The notes under the pieces: model-generated | The model's database searches: none | Told to the model about the DNA's origin: nothing | What the model saw: the letters and a program-made list of their open reading frames with translations, nothing else | Source of the DNA: Takakia lepidozioides | Lineage: Eukaryota; Streptophyta; Takakiopsida; Takakiales; Takakiaceae | Reading direction: 5' to 3' | Assembly (NCBI GenBank): GCA_030704615.1 | Contig: CM060732.1 | Coordinates: 7,438,001 to 7,502,000 of the forward strand | DNA: 64,000 nucleotides | Made by a program: the position numbers and the translations under genes | Shown here: piece by piece, positions 10,659 through 22,769 of the stretch | Position numbering within the stretch: the first letter of the stretch is position 1 | Layout of the letters: every line of letters begins with the position of its first letter

Positions 10659-12431
10659 GTGGAGGATGAGGTGGTTCAGGAAGAGAATCTGGTGGGGCAA
10701 TGGCCTGAATGGTTGGTGAGGCATCACACTGTGGAGGATCAGGGAGAACAGCAGCAAGTTCACCATGATGACCCTCAGCAGGCCATGCTTATGAGTTCCA
10801 TAAGCAGAACACTTAATTTGTTGGGCACTTATGTGAAATCCCATGTTCCATCTACCCAATTGGCAGCTTTGAGGGAGGAACTCAGGAAGGAGTTTGAGGC
10901 TCGAATTGCCACTGAGTGTGCTAACAAGGTAGATGAGGAGGTCAATCTCAAGTTACAGCAAGAGTTGGAGGACACAAAGGCTGCTTTGCAGTTGGCCAAG
11001 GGACATTTGATTGAAGCAGGCCTCGAGCAGGACCAGTTGCATGAAGCACATAAGCAACAGTTATACCAAATGCAGGTGAAGCATGAGGGCAAGTTGCAAG
11101 AAGTGAATGTACTACATACAGAGTTGCAGGCAGTACATGAGAAGATGACCATACAATGTGCTACACTCACAACTACTCTTGAGCAAACTGCATTAGAAGT
11201 TAACAGACAAGGGGAGAGATGTATGAAGGCAGAAGCAGAGATAATAGAGCAAGCGAAACTCATTGTTGATATGAAGAATACAATCTGTCGCAATGAGAAT
11301 ACTTTCAAACAATACAGACAGGTTGAGGCTGACCAGGAGAGGTACATCCTGGAGTTGCAACAAACAGTCATGGTCAATAGAAATGAACTCTCTGTGGCTA
11401 ACAAGGCTTGGAAGGAAGCCAATAATCTGGCTGCTGCCTATGCGAGTCTGGTTGAACCTCATGCGAAGCGCATGGAGGCTTTACAGCAGCAGTTAGATGT
11501 GTACAGACTCACGGAGGAGCAGACTCTCAGGGGTGCCACACACGACTTGGTGGATAACCACCTTATGCAGGTCTGGTTAGCACAAGGGCCGGTGGAAGGC
11601 AAAGCACCACGGAAGCTCACCCAGGGCGAGATGAATGAGCTCAGACTGCAGGTGCAGAACATTGCCACAACTACTATAGACAATGTCTATAGTAGGATAG
11701 CGGAGCTACAGGAGGATGTAGAAGGCCTGCAGACTCAGGTGGATGACCTGAGTTCAAATATTGACAAGAGAGTCTTTGTACCTGAGGAGCAGCTGATGGC
11801 TACTTATTTACATGCCAGGACTCTAATTTTTCAGTCTTCTTCGCAAGGGGTGCAGGAGATGCCAGTGGTAGAAGGGCCAGTGGTACCAATACCACAGCAA
11901 GTGACTGTGCAGGTAGCTGACCCTGTTGTTACTACAGCCACACCACAGCCTGAGGTATGGGGGAGTGCTGCTTTTAACCCACCTAAGACTCCTGCTGCAC
12001 GGGAGTACAGTCGGGCTATGATTATGCCCTTCAACCAAATCCCATTGTGTTGGATTTGGCTTGGAAGGAATTTAGTCCTCCGCACAACTCAGATCATGCG
12101 CATTTGGCTGCCAGTGGCAACTAGGACTAAGGTTCTTCCGAACAATCGACCCATTGAGGATCATCACTTTGCGAGGTACTGGTCTGAAGCAGGTACCATG
12201 TTGAAGGAATTAATTGCCTTCCAAGTTGTACATGGGTACATTTATACCAAGACCAAGGAGGTATCAAGTATTGTCATGGGCTGTGGATTATACTATGCTG
12301 CTTGTTTTCTGGCACGTTATCACATTGAGCAGCAGAGGATGCAATCCCGATTTCTGAGTTATTCCAGTGGGATCATTGGGTCTTACCTTCAGTGCCACCT
12401 CATATGTACCTATATGATGCAAAAGTTATGA
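10659..12431 (+). CDS. Gypsy accessory protein, long coiled-coil segment (590 codons, copy A)
   Basis: The longest ORF of copy A. It contains an extended Glu/Gln/Leu/Ala-rich heptad region from about residue 65 to 300, for example LKLQQELEDTKAALQLAKG and YILELQQTVMVNRNELSV, then a second short coil near residues 340-375, a Pro/Val-rich linker, and a more hydrophobic tail. It has no zinc knuckle, protease or RT motif, so it is not an ordinary gag-pol part. Its place between integrase and the polypurine tract marks it as a 3' accessory ORF. The frame departs at about 12345, where the coherent protein continues in the frame ending at 13003. Confidence 0.72.
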   Translation: MEDEVVQEENLVGQWPEWLVRHHTVEDQGEQQQVHHDDPQQAMLMSSISRTLNLLGTYVKSHVPSTQLAALREELRKEFEARIATECANKVDEEVNLKLQQELEDTKAALQLAKGHLIEAGLEQDQLHEAHKQQLYQMQVKHEGKLQEVNVLHTELQAVHEKMTIQCATLTTTLEQTALEVNRQGERCMKAEAEIIEQAKLIVDMKNTICRNENTFKQYRQVEADQERYILELQQTVMVNRNELSVANKAWKEANNLAAAYASLVEPHAKRMEALQQQLDVYRLTEEQTLRGATHDLVDNHLMQVWLAQGPVEGKAPRKLTQGEMNELRLQVQNIATTTIDNVYSRIAELQEDVEGLQTQVDDLSSNIDKRVFVPEEQLMATYLHARTLIFQSSSQGVQEMPVVEGPVVPIPQQVTVQVADPVVTTATPQPEVWGSAAFNPPKTPAAREYSRAMIMPFNQIPLCWIWLGRNLVLRTTQIMRIWLPVATRTKVLPNNRPIEDHHFARYWSEAGTMLKELIAFQVVHGYIYTKTKEVSSIVMGCGLYYAACFLARYHIEQQRMQSRFLSYSSGIIGSYLQCHLICTYMMQKL

Positions 12432-13003
12432 TGCAGAAGGATTCCCAACTTCGTTCATGGTTTCATTCGGCTTGGAACAATTTGACAACACAGAAATTCG
12501 GCCCTGAGGATATTTTCTTTAAGGGACATGAGGCATGGAAATACTTACACTGTTCCAAAGTCATTGGCACACCTCTCACCTATACAGATAAGGAGTTCAG
12601 GACGTTCACTAATTTTGCTTGCCAGCGCTTACAACAAGTTGTACAATTTAAACTTCCAGATATGGTCGGACCACATTGTATGCCACACAGGATTCCACTT
12701 AAAGTTCGGCCGTTAAAACACCTAAGGGGAGACGAGGATTCTGATACTACTGTTTCTTCAGCGGACTCTTTTGACATGGCAGAGGACTATGCACTTCAGA
12801 TGGCAGAGAAGAAACGACGGGGATCTCCTATGCCTGAGAGGTTACCTCGTTATCAGCCAAAGGAGGGTCAGACATTTCCAGGTAGTGCTCAATCATCTCC
12901 GTCAACCAGTGACAGGACTCGGGCTCGCACACGGAGTCCTTCACGAGACTCTCACCGTCAGAAGGGTGCTCGCTCACAAAGGTTTGCTAATCCCAAACAG
13001 TAA
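12345..13003 (+). CDS. Gypsy accessory protein, C-terminal segment with SR-rich tail (copy A)
   Basis: Continues the accessory protein after a one-frame shift near 12345. A Trp-rich globular part (SWFHSAWNNLTTQKFGPED, HEAWKYLHC) is followed by an acidic stretch and an Arg/Ser-rich basic tail (TRARTRSPSRDSHRQKG). The tail looks nucleic-acid binding or nuclear-targeting, but that is inference. The stop at 13001-13003 is followed within 25 bases by the polypurine tract, so this is the last coding segment of the element. Confidence 0.68.
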
Positions 13004-13023
13004 ACCGTGAGGACACGGCTTTT

Positions 13024-13042
13024 TGAGAGGGGGAGGGGTAAA
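13024..13042 (+). promoter_or_regulatory. Polypurine tract of gypsy copy A
   Basis: A purine-rich run, GAGAGGGGGAGGGGTAAA, stands directly before a TG dinucleotide (13043-13044) and shortly after the last stop codon. This is the expected position and composition for the plus-strand primer of an LTR retrotransposon. Confidence 0.75.
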
Positions 13043-13990
13043 TGTTAGAGGGCTGCTTGGGACTTAGATGCTTTTACGGGTTCTGTGGGGTACCCTTAAT
13101 TTTTGCGCAGACTCAGACCAACAGGAGCCTTAGGGGTGGCAGCAGCAGGCTTTAGGGGGTTATACAGCTCGACACAGCCCGACATAGCTTTACACAGCCA
13201 GTCACAGCCAGTCACAGCCCGCCACAGCTTCGCACAGCCAGTCACAGCCCGACACAACCTTACACAGCCAGTCACAGCCCGCCACAGCTTGGCACAGCCC
13301 GACACAGCTTTACACAGCCAGTCACAGCCCGCCACAGCTTCGCAGAGCCCGACACAGCCCGACACAGCTTCGCACAGCTAGTCACAGCCCGACACAGCCT
13401 TACACAGCCAGTCACAGCTCGGCACAGCTCGACACAGCCTGTCACAGTACATGGGGAAAAGTTATCATTGACAGGGAATGACTGTGAGGGAACGACATCT
13501 GCAGAGGGAACGTGTTACTTCAGGGATGACGGTTAGTTAGTTAGGTGGTTAGAACAGCTTGCGGGCAGATAAGGAGAGCGGCAACGGAAAGAGGATCACT
13601 TCACGAGGAGCGCAAGAACGAGAGCGCAAGAACGAGAGCACAGAGAAGGAGGAAAGATGAACCGTAGATGCTTATTACATGCAGAGCTGTAGTGATACTG
13701 TAGGGCGGATTAGAGTCACCATGGCTTTGGCCTGATAAATCATAATCTGATACTTATTCGATACAATCACACTATGTAGAGAGACATGAGTGAAGCTGTG
13801 AAATGAATGCATGATTAACTGGAACTAAGTAGATACTGAAGCAATCTGATGCTTCAGTATCAGATAAGGTAAATTGATAACATGAAGGCAAGAAGGAATA
13901 CAAATAGGAAGCACAACCATGATTCACTAGCTGCAGGTCATGACTGATAGTACTGAGCGGGCTGAGTGCTTAGAGATATCCAACTCTTCT
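13043..13990 (+). repeat. 3' LTR of gypsy copy A (right end uncertain)
   Basis: Starts with TGTTAGAGG after the polypurine tract. It contains a second decanucleotide array (13163-13450), a short direct duplication of GCGCAAGAACGAGA near 13608, and a perfect 11-bp stem (GATACTGAAGC / GCTTCAGTATC, 13832-13861). No second copy of this LTR is in the window, so the CA end could not be fixed; 13990 is an outer guess before the next gene. Confidence 0.5.
13163..13450 (+). repeat. CACAGC-NNNN decanucleotide array within the LTR
   Basis: About 28 consecutive 10-bp units, each CACAGC (a few CATAGC, CACAAC) followed by four variable bases (CCGA, TTTA, CAGT, CCGC, TTCG). The register is kept throughout. 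It is the same unit type as the arrays after integrase in copies A and B, although the surrounding sequence differs. Confidence 0.92.
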
Positions 13991-14096
13991 ATCTTGGAGT
14001 TTCCACCTCGGATAGCGAAGGGATGGGTGAGTAAAAGCCGTTTGACACATACATTTGCAGAATAGGAAGGAGACAGGGAGGATTCAATTTCATTAC

Positions 14097-17000
14097 CGCA
14101 GGTGCTGGGGCGATGTCAGTGGCAGCACTGGCATGTGCACGGGTTGAAGGGCGGTGTGTTGGTGGCCGTTGGCCATGCACTTCCATAGATTTGGTGTTGG
14201 ACCTCTGCACAAAAGAAAAAATGCAGCCAGATAGTAGATAAACATGATACCATAGTCGCGAGTAACACAAAAATTTGCCAAATAAAACACTCACAAGGCT
14301 ATCATCAGACCATCATGCATTTGCAGTTCTCACACGTTGGATAGCAAGGGCTATTACCTCATGGTCCGACCGTAATTTGGTAGGTGATACTGAGTGCTTG
14401 CTTTCCACATGGCGACTCTCCTCTACAGTGGCTGCCACCTCTTCACAAATTTCATCAGACAATTGCTGGATACGTCCCTTTATTATGGCTCTCCTCTTTG
14501 CAGGCGCATAAGCTCTACTCTTACCTCCCAACACAATGTCAGCCTGATCAGACCCCTTAACAGAGCCTCGTCCATTTCCCTTACCTCCTCGTTTTGTCGA
14601 GTGAGTAGCCTCATGCACATTAGGATCAATATGGCCCGAGGTATCGTGATTACCCTCCACCTTCCCAATCATTGGGGCCTTTTCCTTACCATTTGATCCC
14701 TCAATGTCTTTGATACCATGCTGCCCCAACTGTATGTCACCTTCTTCAATATCACAATGATCTGATTTTTCTGGAACCTCATTTCACGCATGTGCCTTGG
14801 CAAGGCCCCCACAATCTAATCCCCCCTCCTTCTCTGCTACATCAAATGCAGCCCCCAGTCTCTTTTTAGCAATGTTGGAGGTAGGAATGAGTGCAGTAGA
14901 GGTTTGTGCACCTACTTGTGCACGACCATGCGAAGTTTTGAGAACAACCCCCACCTCACTGACTGCTTTCAGTACCAATGCCATCATGTCCTTCACCTCG
15001 CGTCGGCTCTCAAGTAAGTCAGCTGACATGTTTGCCAATCGGTCATCCACTGTGGTTTTCCAACTAGAAATTCCCTCCACCTGTTGCGACAATGCACTCC
15101 CAGACCCCTGCAAACATCATAAGAATCAATGAGCAATGTACTATTCTCATTATACTGCAGCTCCTTTATGTTGTTAGTCATTCCAGAGACATTGTTAGAA
15201 CCACAACATCAGTGCATTGCTCAGCAATAAACTATCAATTTGCCCTGCACACTATCAAGTATATACTACCTACTGAGCCTATCATGTCATCAAAGCATAA
15301 ATATGCTGGCCATGAAATACGTAAGGCCCAAGGGGGGCAACTGAAATACACACCCACATACTTCAACTCTTTTGGAGTGGTCAATGCAGCAACTAACCCA
15401 CTGATGGACGGCGATGGTAAGGACAATTAGTTCCCCTGGTTACAAGCACGACAAGGCAGCAGTAGCACAAATTTATAAATCACTACATACACCTACAACA
15501 CGATCAGACCCCTTCCAAGTTCAATGTAAAGTGGTTTAGACAACATACAATTGCATGAAACAAAAAACCAGATACAGGATTCTCACCAATTTCACTGCTG
15601 CGCCTTCAATTCCATCATGTCCAGTTGCAATCCACTCTCTCTTAAAGCGAGACCTCTCATTCTTCATAAAATTCATGATGTAAGTACGCACTGAATCTTC
15701 CTTCAGATGATAAACTCAATGTCCATCTCTTTGCAAATGAGATTTATCTTGTTCTCATCCTGATGTTTGATTCCCCTTGCCCCAAAGTCCAAGCATCGTC
15801 TCACATGGGACTTTATCTTCAGTGGCCATTTAGATTTGCCCTTAGCAATCTCACCTTTCTCATTGGTGGTGATAACATACACACGCTGACCTGCTGGAGC
15901 ATTTTCCTTCCACTTGTCCATTATTTCTTTATGCTCCTTCCGTTGCTCCCGCCTAAGCTCTGCACTCCGAGCCTTTGCACTCTGCCCCTCCACAGTTGGC
16001 ATAATGTCCTGCCCAACTGCATTGCAGGGTATAACCTCACCTGCAGGTCTGTCACCCCATCCTCTCCCATGCCCCCAATGTGATTGGGGAGCCTGCCCCA
16101 TGTAAGAACCAGCATGGCTCTGTGGTACTCGGTAAGAAAAAAGAGCCAGAGAACTAGAATTATCCATCCTATGACTTTTTACTCCTGACTAGGTTCCATA
16201 CTGTGAGGGTCCACCGTGAAAAGAGTGAGGGGGATGCTGTGAGGGTCCCTCAAAGGGGTAAGGGGGGAAGTAACCATGCATGGGAGGGGCTTGTGGGTGA
16301 AAACTAGGATTGTGTGTATTCTGACTGTAGTAGGGTTGTAATTGCCTCCTACATGTTGCTGGAAGGATGAAGATGAGGGGTACATGTGGCCAAAACTCCC
16401 ATATATAACCAGGCTTGTCCCCCAGGAGAGGGGGGGCCAGTAGGGATGGTAGGATTGACAGAAGCAGCTGTCGGTGGTGGGAGCTGTGGGGACGGAGCAA
16501 CACCAGAAGTAGGCATAGGCAGGGATTCGGGCATAATGGTCATGTCATTGCCCTTATGTCGCTTTGAATGTGCCTGCAAAAGAGTAAAAAAGTAATCCAT
16601 TGTGATAATCATTCCATGTGCAACATAAAAGGGCATCATGCTATCACTCTTCCAATGCATATACATAACTTGATAGAGTCCTACATGTGGAGGTTAAAGG
16701 CAAACCCAAAAGTTGATGAAGTCCTTCGGTGTGAAATGCCCAAATTTCATAGGCTTTTGCATATTTCGAGCTCGGGGTGTTCCTGCATTTAGCATCCTGA
16801 AGTAACATACGTCTCTGCAATCACGAAAACGTACAACCCTAATCCTTGATATGTTAGGACCTACTTACACATGGACATGCCTAAGTGATATCTATTGTTA
16901 TTGGGTCTCTTAAGTGAACATATCATCACATATGCCAGGGTTCTTCTTCCCTGCAGATGTCATCATTGGAAAATCACAGGGTGTACATTCTGATCTTTAT

Positions 17001-17817
17001 AAGTCTTAGATCCCATCCACAGTGTTAACATATCAGAGATACCTCCCCACTGGCCCATACTGTGACTAAGTAGTGATGCAGAAATATGTGTGCCACTTAC
17101 TCCAATAGAAACCAGAATGCAAAGCCCTAGTTTCTACACATAAGCTAGCATACACATCCCTTCAACAACAAAATGCACCCACACACCCCATTCATGAACT
17201 ATGTACTATAGCAGAGAGGTATGATATGATGTTACCTCCACCCTTTGGCACAACAACTCAGTAACCCTGACTTCTATATAATAGTTTTACTTTCCCTCAT
17301 TTCAGAAAGGGAGAAAGTTGTTACACTAACCCTCTAAGATTTCCCCCCTTTCCATAGATCCATCTTTTTGTTTTTGAACTCTACATTCTCTCACAGAAAG
17401 ATACCGCCTATCCATGATGCATTGAGAACTTCCCTCTTTGAATGTTGGACATCCTATCCCCACTCCCTTGACTCATATTCTTCCTTACCATGCGCATCTC
17501 AAGAATAAACACATATGTTGGGCTGAACCGTTTTCTTGCCACAAATTCACAAAGCAGGAAGAGATTACAATTACCTTGCTATTAGAATTTGTTGGGACTC
17601 GTTTCGGCTGCATTTCATTTGTACCTGCAATAGATCCTTTTGAGTCTTCCCCCGCCTCGTCTGCTGTGAAATTTCGATCTGCCTCATTGTCATTGCTGCG
17701 CTCTGAATCAGACGACTCCACACAGACTGCCTTGTTTCCCATTGCATCTATCCTTAGACTTGCCCGCTTCTTCGTCGCACGGTCAGGAGGCTTGTCCGAC
17801 TTTGTCACTTGGGGCAT
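14097..17817 (-). pseudogene. Unrecognised spliced gene with phase-0 introns, several frame breaks
   Basis: Four exon blocks fit together in phase 0 with GT-AG borders: 17817-17575 (start MPQVTKSDKPPDRATKK), 16573-15587, 15107-14334 and 14204-14097. The first is basic then acidic and Ser-rich. The second is Pro/His/Tyr-rich, then has a charged segment (RREQRKEHKEIMDKWKENA), a basic segment (KWPLKIKSHVRRCLDFGARG) and TYIMNFMKNERSRFKREWI. The third has a short coiled coil and a Gly/Lys-rich part. A stop near 16190, frame changes near 16340 and 15704, and a TGA near 14783 interrupt it. The layout resembles repetitive plant genes of transposon origin, but no family was recognised. It may be a pseudogene or carry assembly indels. 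Confidence 0.5.
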
Positions 17818-17879
17818 CGATGTGGGAAGGGGAAGGCCCAACTTCCTACTCACTCTACATAAAAGCGTCTTCACCTAAG

Positions 17880-19060
17880 TCAATGACTGGTAGCCCCTCC
17901 CCGCACTCCCTTCTTGTCATGCTACCATTCGGGCCACTTCCGCTCCTTTCCCTCTGTAGGTGCACAATTCAATGCGCGGATTGTTTTTTGAGTGTTTTGG
18001 AACCAGGAGAGCCAATTTGTACACAGACAACGACGAAACATGACCATTTGTATTGGAAATGGCGAAACATCGACATGGCTACTGGTATGGCCCACAAATG
18101 GAAGAGGTCTGCGACGTCCATGAAGCCAAAGCGCTCAGGAGTTTATATGACTAGGGTACCTGCAGGGAACAGCAAAGCGTGCCATTCCAGTCAACCGTTC
18201 GAACATCTAGGGGCTGATTAAAACGACTGCAGGCAACGGTCTGCCTATTCATCACCTCAACATCCGATCGCTATTCAAGCAGAGGCAAGTTAGGAGAGCT
18301 TGACCTCCATGACAAACTACCCACTGGGTTATTCTTTCAACGACACGGTTGACAACAGTCTCGCAATTCCAGGTAGAAATTTCCACGTTGCTGCAATGCA
18401 GTTCATGAGGATGCTGGAGGCGTGGAGCACACATGCTCATGATACAATTTCATTTTCATGCTCGGATAAGTCAGTGACAGGGATCAAGCATGGGTTCCCC
18501 CGTGTTTTAGTTCATTCATGCAAAACAGACACTACAGTGCGGCAAGTAGCAGACTGCCGATATTGATCTCTTTTTCCCAGGAGGATAATCCTGGGAAATC
18601 CACCTTTTGGTATGATTTCAATTCAAGGAGCTTCCAAGGAGTCTTGGTCTCGATGTGGTTAAAAGGGAGACAAGATGATGTGGAAGGAGTTTCAGCCCCT
18701 GGCATTGATCTGTTCCCAACCAAAAAATTATGTTACGCGTTGAAATATAGTTTTCACGTGCAATTGGCGCTTGTTTATTTTTATGGTTGATGATTGGACC
18801 ACATGAACTTGAAGTTTTGTGGGTGTTTCAAGCATACCACAAGGGAGTTTGTGGCCAAGTTTCAAGATTTTTGGAGGAAGTTAACAACAGTTCATTATTT
18901 GAGGTTTTCGGGCGACCGTGACCAAGAGAAATTCATTTTGATGGGATTTTTGGGTCCACAAGAATTAGCACCGCCCCCAACCAGCTGGTTGAATGATTTG
19001 TGCCACCTACCAACCAAAAAATGGTTGATTGCCTATTCCATCCAAGGATTTTCGATGTCA
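17880..19060. other. Intergenic stretch; no gene recognised
   Basis: Upstream of the minus-strand gene starting at 17817. Small ORFs on both strands have no domain and overlap each other. No repeat longer than about 15 bp was noticed. Confidence 0.4.
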
Positions 19061-20215
19061 TCCATGTTTTTTTATAGTATTTCTAGTATAAGTAGATTAG
19101 GAGGTGAGCTTGCTCACCACTTCACTCTTGTTTTTTTTTTCTTGTTAGTTGCTTGTTAGTTAGTTGCTTAGAAGCTAGCTTGAGAAGTTTGCTTTATGTT
19201 TTGGCAACTAGTTTTGTTGTGAAGTCTTAGATTGTTTGTTGGCTTAAAGCTTAGCCTAGTTGTTTTAGGCAAACTTGGATGAAGCATCTAGTTTGTGCTA
19301 GGGAGACTAGGGAGATCCTAGGACCCAGTGTGTAAAGTCCAAGAGCCATTTTATGTGGAAAAGGAGAGCATCTTCCCCAAAAAGCAAAGTGGATTTGTCA
19401 TTTGAGAGTGTGGTGAGCCCTTGTTGAGTGAAGAGGAGATATGAGCAACAAACCCCATAGGAGAGGTGAGCACTACCCCTTCCCTTCAAGTTTTGGTAGC
19501 CCACTTAGCCAAGTGAAGCCCTTTGAGTGGAGAGAAGAGAGTCTTAGCCATTTGTCCATTTGTGTTTGCATTTTGTGTTTTGTTTGTCCATTGTTGTGGA
19601 AGCTTGTTGATGTAATTACCCTAGCTTGGTCCTACTAACCAAGGGTAGTGGGAGCTTGGGAAATATAGATTGCTACCCTCCATAGTGGCCAAGAAACCTA
19701 TGGAGATGTGTTTTGCTTTGTTATTTTGTCTTTGAGTTATTGCAAGTACTTGTTCTAGCTCTAGTTACTTTACTAACTTGGAAAGAGTGGTGAAGAGTGG
19801 AGAAAGGAAAGTACTAACCCCTTAGTGGCCAAGAGGCCTAAGGGTTTGCATTTACCTTGTTTTGAAGTTGAAGAACTAACTTGTGAGGCCTCTAACCAAG
19901 AGTAGGTAGAGGATTGCTAGCAAGGAGAGGACCTTTAACTTTGTGTTGGCCATGAGGCCTTGTTATTTTCTTTTGTGGAACTACTAACACCATGGTTGAA
20001 GACTAACTATGCCAAAGTTAGTGTAGATTCATTCTTCAAATCATGTTTTGTGTTTAAGTTTTGTTCTTTTTAAGTTGGCAGGAAGAAGGCCTAAAGCCAT
20101 TAGGTCCTCTCTTTTGTTAACCACTTGCCTAGCCAATTTCTTCCCCCATAGGAGAGAGAGAGGGAAGGATTTAGGAGTGAGAATCTTTTTGTGGAATTAT
20201 TTTTACTTTAATTTT
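19060..20215 (+). repeat. LTR-like, AT-rich sequence with a possible primer-binding site
   Basis: A TATA-like stretch (TTTTTTATAG, about 19070) is followed by long TTG/TAG-rich sequence containing three imperfect repeats of GTGGCCAAGAGGCCTA near 19685, 19825 and 19945. It ends near TTTTTGGCGCCGG at 20213-20225. TGGCGCCG would pair with the 3' end of plant tRNA-Asp, as used by Athila/Tat-type elements. No internal coding region follows and no partner LTR is present, so this is only a candidate. Confidence 0.28.
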
Positions 20216-20860
20216 TGGCGCCGGAAATTTTTCAGAGTGTTTAAAACATTTGAAAGTTTGAAATTCCATGGAAATAGGCACGTGGCCTTGGGTAGGGGAT
20301 TTTTTGGATGGATGATGGCGGATGAAATAAGCAGTTTTTCATCCATTGCAGGATGAACAGTGGATGAAAAAAGCAATTTTCATCCGCTGTTTGAAAAGCC
20401 AGTTTAGCACTGGGGGTTTGAGCCTAGAACCTAGCGGCTAGGGGCTATGTATTAAGGCTTAGGGGGTTGTTTGGACCATTTGGGCCAATTCCCTATGGTT
20501 CCATATCTTGATAATGGTTTTTGGGCAATGAGAGGGGGTTAGAGAATTATCTAGAGGCCAAGCCATGGGTCATTGGAAAGCTTAGATGAATTCCTACCTA
20601 CCGCCTATTTCTCTATAATTAGTGAATTTCCAGATTTAGTAATTGATTTTAAAGGGTTTTTGGCTTAGAAAATTACCAGAAAATAGGAATGCCATACATG
20701 AAGTTGCTTCTCCCTGGGAAACAAATTACTGATGCTGCCCCTGGGGGTCTTCGGCCCTGCCACTGGGTCACAGATCTTCTTGGAGTCATCTCTTTTTCCG
20801 TGCACCGTTAGGAAGTCCTTGCCGCGCCTTGAAGCCGACCTAACTCGCCTATTGTCCTGA
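20216..20860. other. Non-coding stretch; no gene recognised
   Basis: Contains two near repeats of GATGAAATAAGCAGTTTTCATCC (about 20316-20390) with dyad character. No coding or RNA gene was seen. Confidence 0.35.
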
Positions 20861-21255
20861 TGCTGCATCCTGCTTCTTTACGATATCTCATCGTTGTACA
20901 AACTACTTTTAACAATTGCCAAGACCTCTCCCGCGTGAGCCTACTGGACTTGGGAATGGGGAGAATAGATAGATCGCAACCTGTATTTCAAACAGCCGCT
21001 CTGTATGTTCGAAAAGGTCCATCTTGTCATTACTGGTATCAATTTGGCAGCCTATCCTGTTGTGGATGCAGCTTCCTACGGTCATAAGTTCATATCTATG
21101 GTTGTCTCAGACTTTGTCTAAGTTGCTAAGTCCTTTACCAATGATTTCCCACTAACTCATAATTTGTCCCGTTTTGATAGTACAATGTCGAAACTGCTTG
21201 TTTTGAGATAAAAAATAATCTGAAAATAAAAATGTACCATTATATGCATCTATAT
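20861..21255. repeat. Dispersed repeat, copy 1 (partner at 23797-24182)
   Basis: Aligns over its length with 23797-24182. Shared blocks include TTTGGCAGCC/ATTGGCAGCC, GATGCAGCTTC, CGGTCAT, GTTGTC, CTTTACCAA and AACTGCTTGT/AACCGCTTGT, with roughly a quarter of positions different by eye. No coding capacity is apparent, so it is an old, diverged repeat such as an LTR fragment. Confidence 0.7.
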
Positions 21256-22769
21256 ATATGGCGACCAATGGGGACACTTGACCCGAGTGTAAAAAGAACC
21301 ATAATCTCTGGCTCGTACAATCACCCTACTAGGGTATCTCTGATAACCCTTAGAGTCAACGACTCTCTTAAAGTGATATAAAAAAGATGAAGAATAATTT
21401 CCGTGAGCTCTTCCTCTTCGGAGAGAGTTCAAGTTTTCCGGGAATGAGGAGGGAAAATAAAAAGCAAAAGACAACAAATGTTTCAAAGCCACCCGACTCG
21501 CTCTCTTCGGAGAGAGTTGAAGATAAAAAATACGTCAAAACCGCCATTCTCCCCCACCGGACTGGGTTTGAATTCCCTAGATGATGAAAGAAGATATACG
21601 CGGTGCAAATTGATGATCCTAATCTAGAATAGTCTTGGAAGGACTTTGGTTCTATGCTACTTGGTCATGGCTTGTAGGGACCTCGCATGGATTTGCAAAG
21701 CTCACTGTGAAATCCTCAATGTGAAACTAAGACCTCGACTCGAATCCGGAAGGGCCAAATGCTCCTGAATAGGATGCTTTTGGGAGTTCTAATCCTTGAC
21801 TCCCGTAACAACAAAAAAGATTGGATACCCGAGGACCCTACTCATGGAATAGACGCACCATTTCTATCCTAATAATCTAATTACTTTCATGGCTCGCAGG
21901 GACCTCTCATGGATTTTGCAGAGCTCATGGTGAAATTCTTGACTTTGAAATGATTGGATACCTTCTGCACCTCAGAGGACCGTACTCCGGACTAATGCAC
22001 CATTTATACATATCTGATGAAAAGAGGTCACAGGCCCTTCTGGGTTTTCCTGCGCCTGACATCCTTCACTCATGTGAGGGGAGCAGCAACCATTGCTCTA
22101 CAATCTTTTTTTTTACCCCCTCGCTGTCTTTCTAACTTTTTTTCTCACTGGGAGAATACTGTAGCGGGGTGGAGAGGACAAAACACAGGTCGCACCAATC
22201 TATTGGTCCACGTCTGCGGAGTTAGAATCCCCGTGCGGGAAGTCGCATTGCTCCATGCAAGGAGCATCAGTATACTGCAAAATGCTTGATGCAACAAGCA
22301 TTTAATTTTTCTTGAGATATGCGTTGAACAAACACAAATATATTATATGATAAAAAGACAAATGATGATCGACAATATGCATTGAACAAGAATGCATGTA
22401 TTAGCCATCCCATTGTTTCCATTCCTTCACCTGTGGTTCTTCACTTGGTGAAGAAGAAGAAGAAACTCACAACACGTGATTAATAACGAAGATGTATGAA
22501 ATTTTTTACCTTGGTAATTGGATGGTCATAGCTTTCATAGCTTATGCTACCGAGACAAATCCTAATCCTATGACTTGGGTTAGATTACTACACCCTATGT
22601 GCCCCGCATCCCAGGGTCTATCCCTGTGGATTCCAATAACTATCCGAAAATCACACTGGAGAACAAATCACCTCTTTAATGCAACGACGTTGCCCCGCAT
22701 CCCAAGATCTACTTTGGAACTCCAAGAAAAGATGTATAATAACCTAATTGGGTAAGAGCCCTATTGATC
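21256..22769. other. Non-coding stretch; no gene recognised
   Basis: AT-rich with short ORFs only. Phrases such as GACTCGAATCC resemble tRNA T-arms, but no cloverleaf can be completed around them. Confidence 0.35.

Noticed and set aside
10829-11422. Cys/Ser-rich minus-strand ORF
   Set aside because: It is antisense to the coiled-coil accessory protein; its Cys content reflects reversed Gln/Ala/Thr codons.
21700-22260. tRNA-like T-arm phrases (GACTCGAATCC, GTTAGAATCC)
   Set aside because: No acceptor stem, D-arm or anticodon arm can be completed around them.
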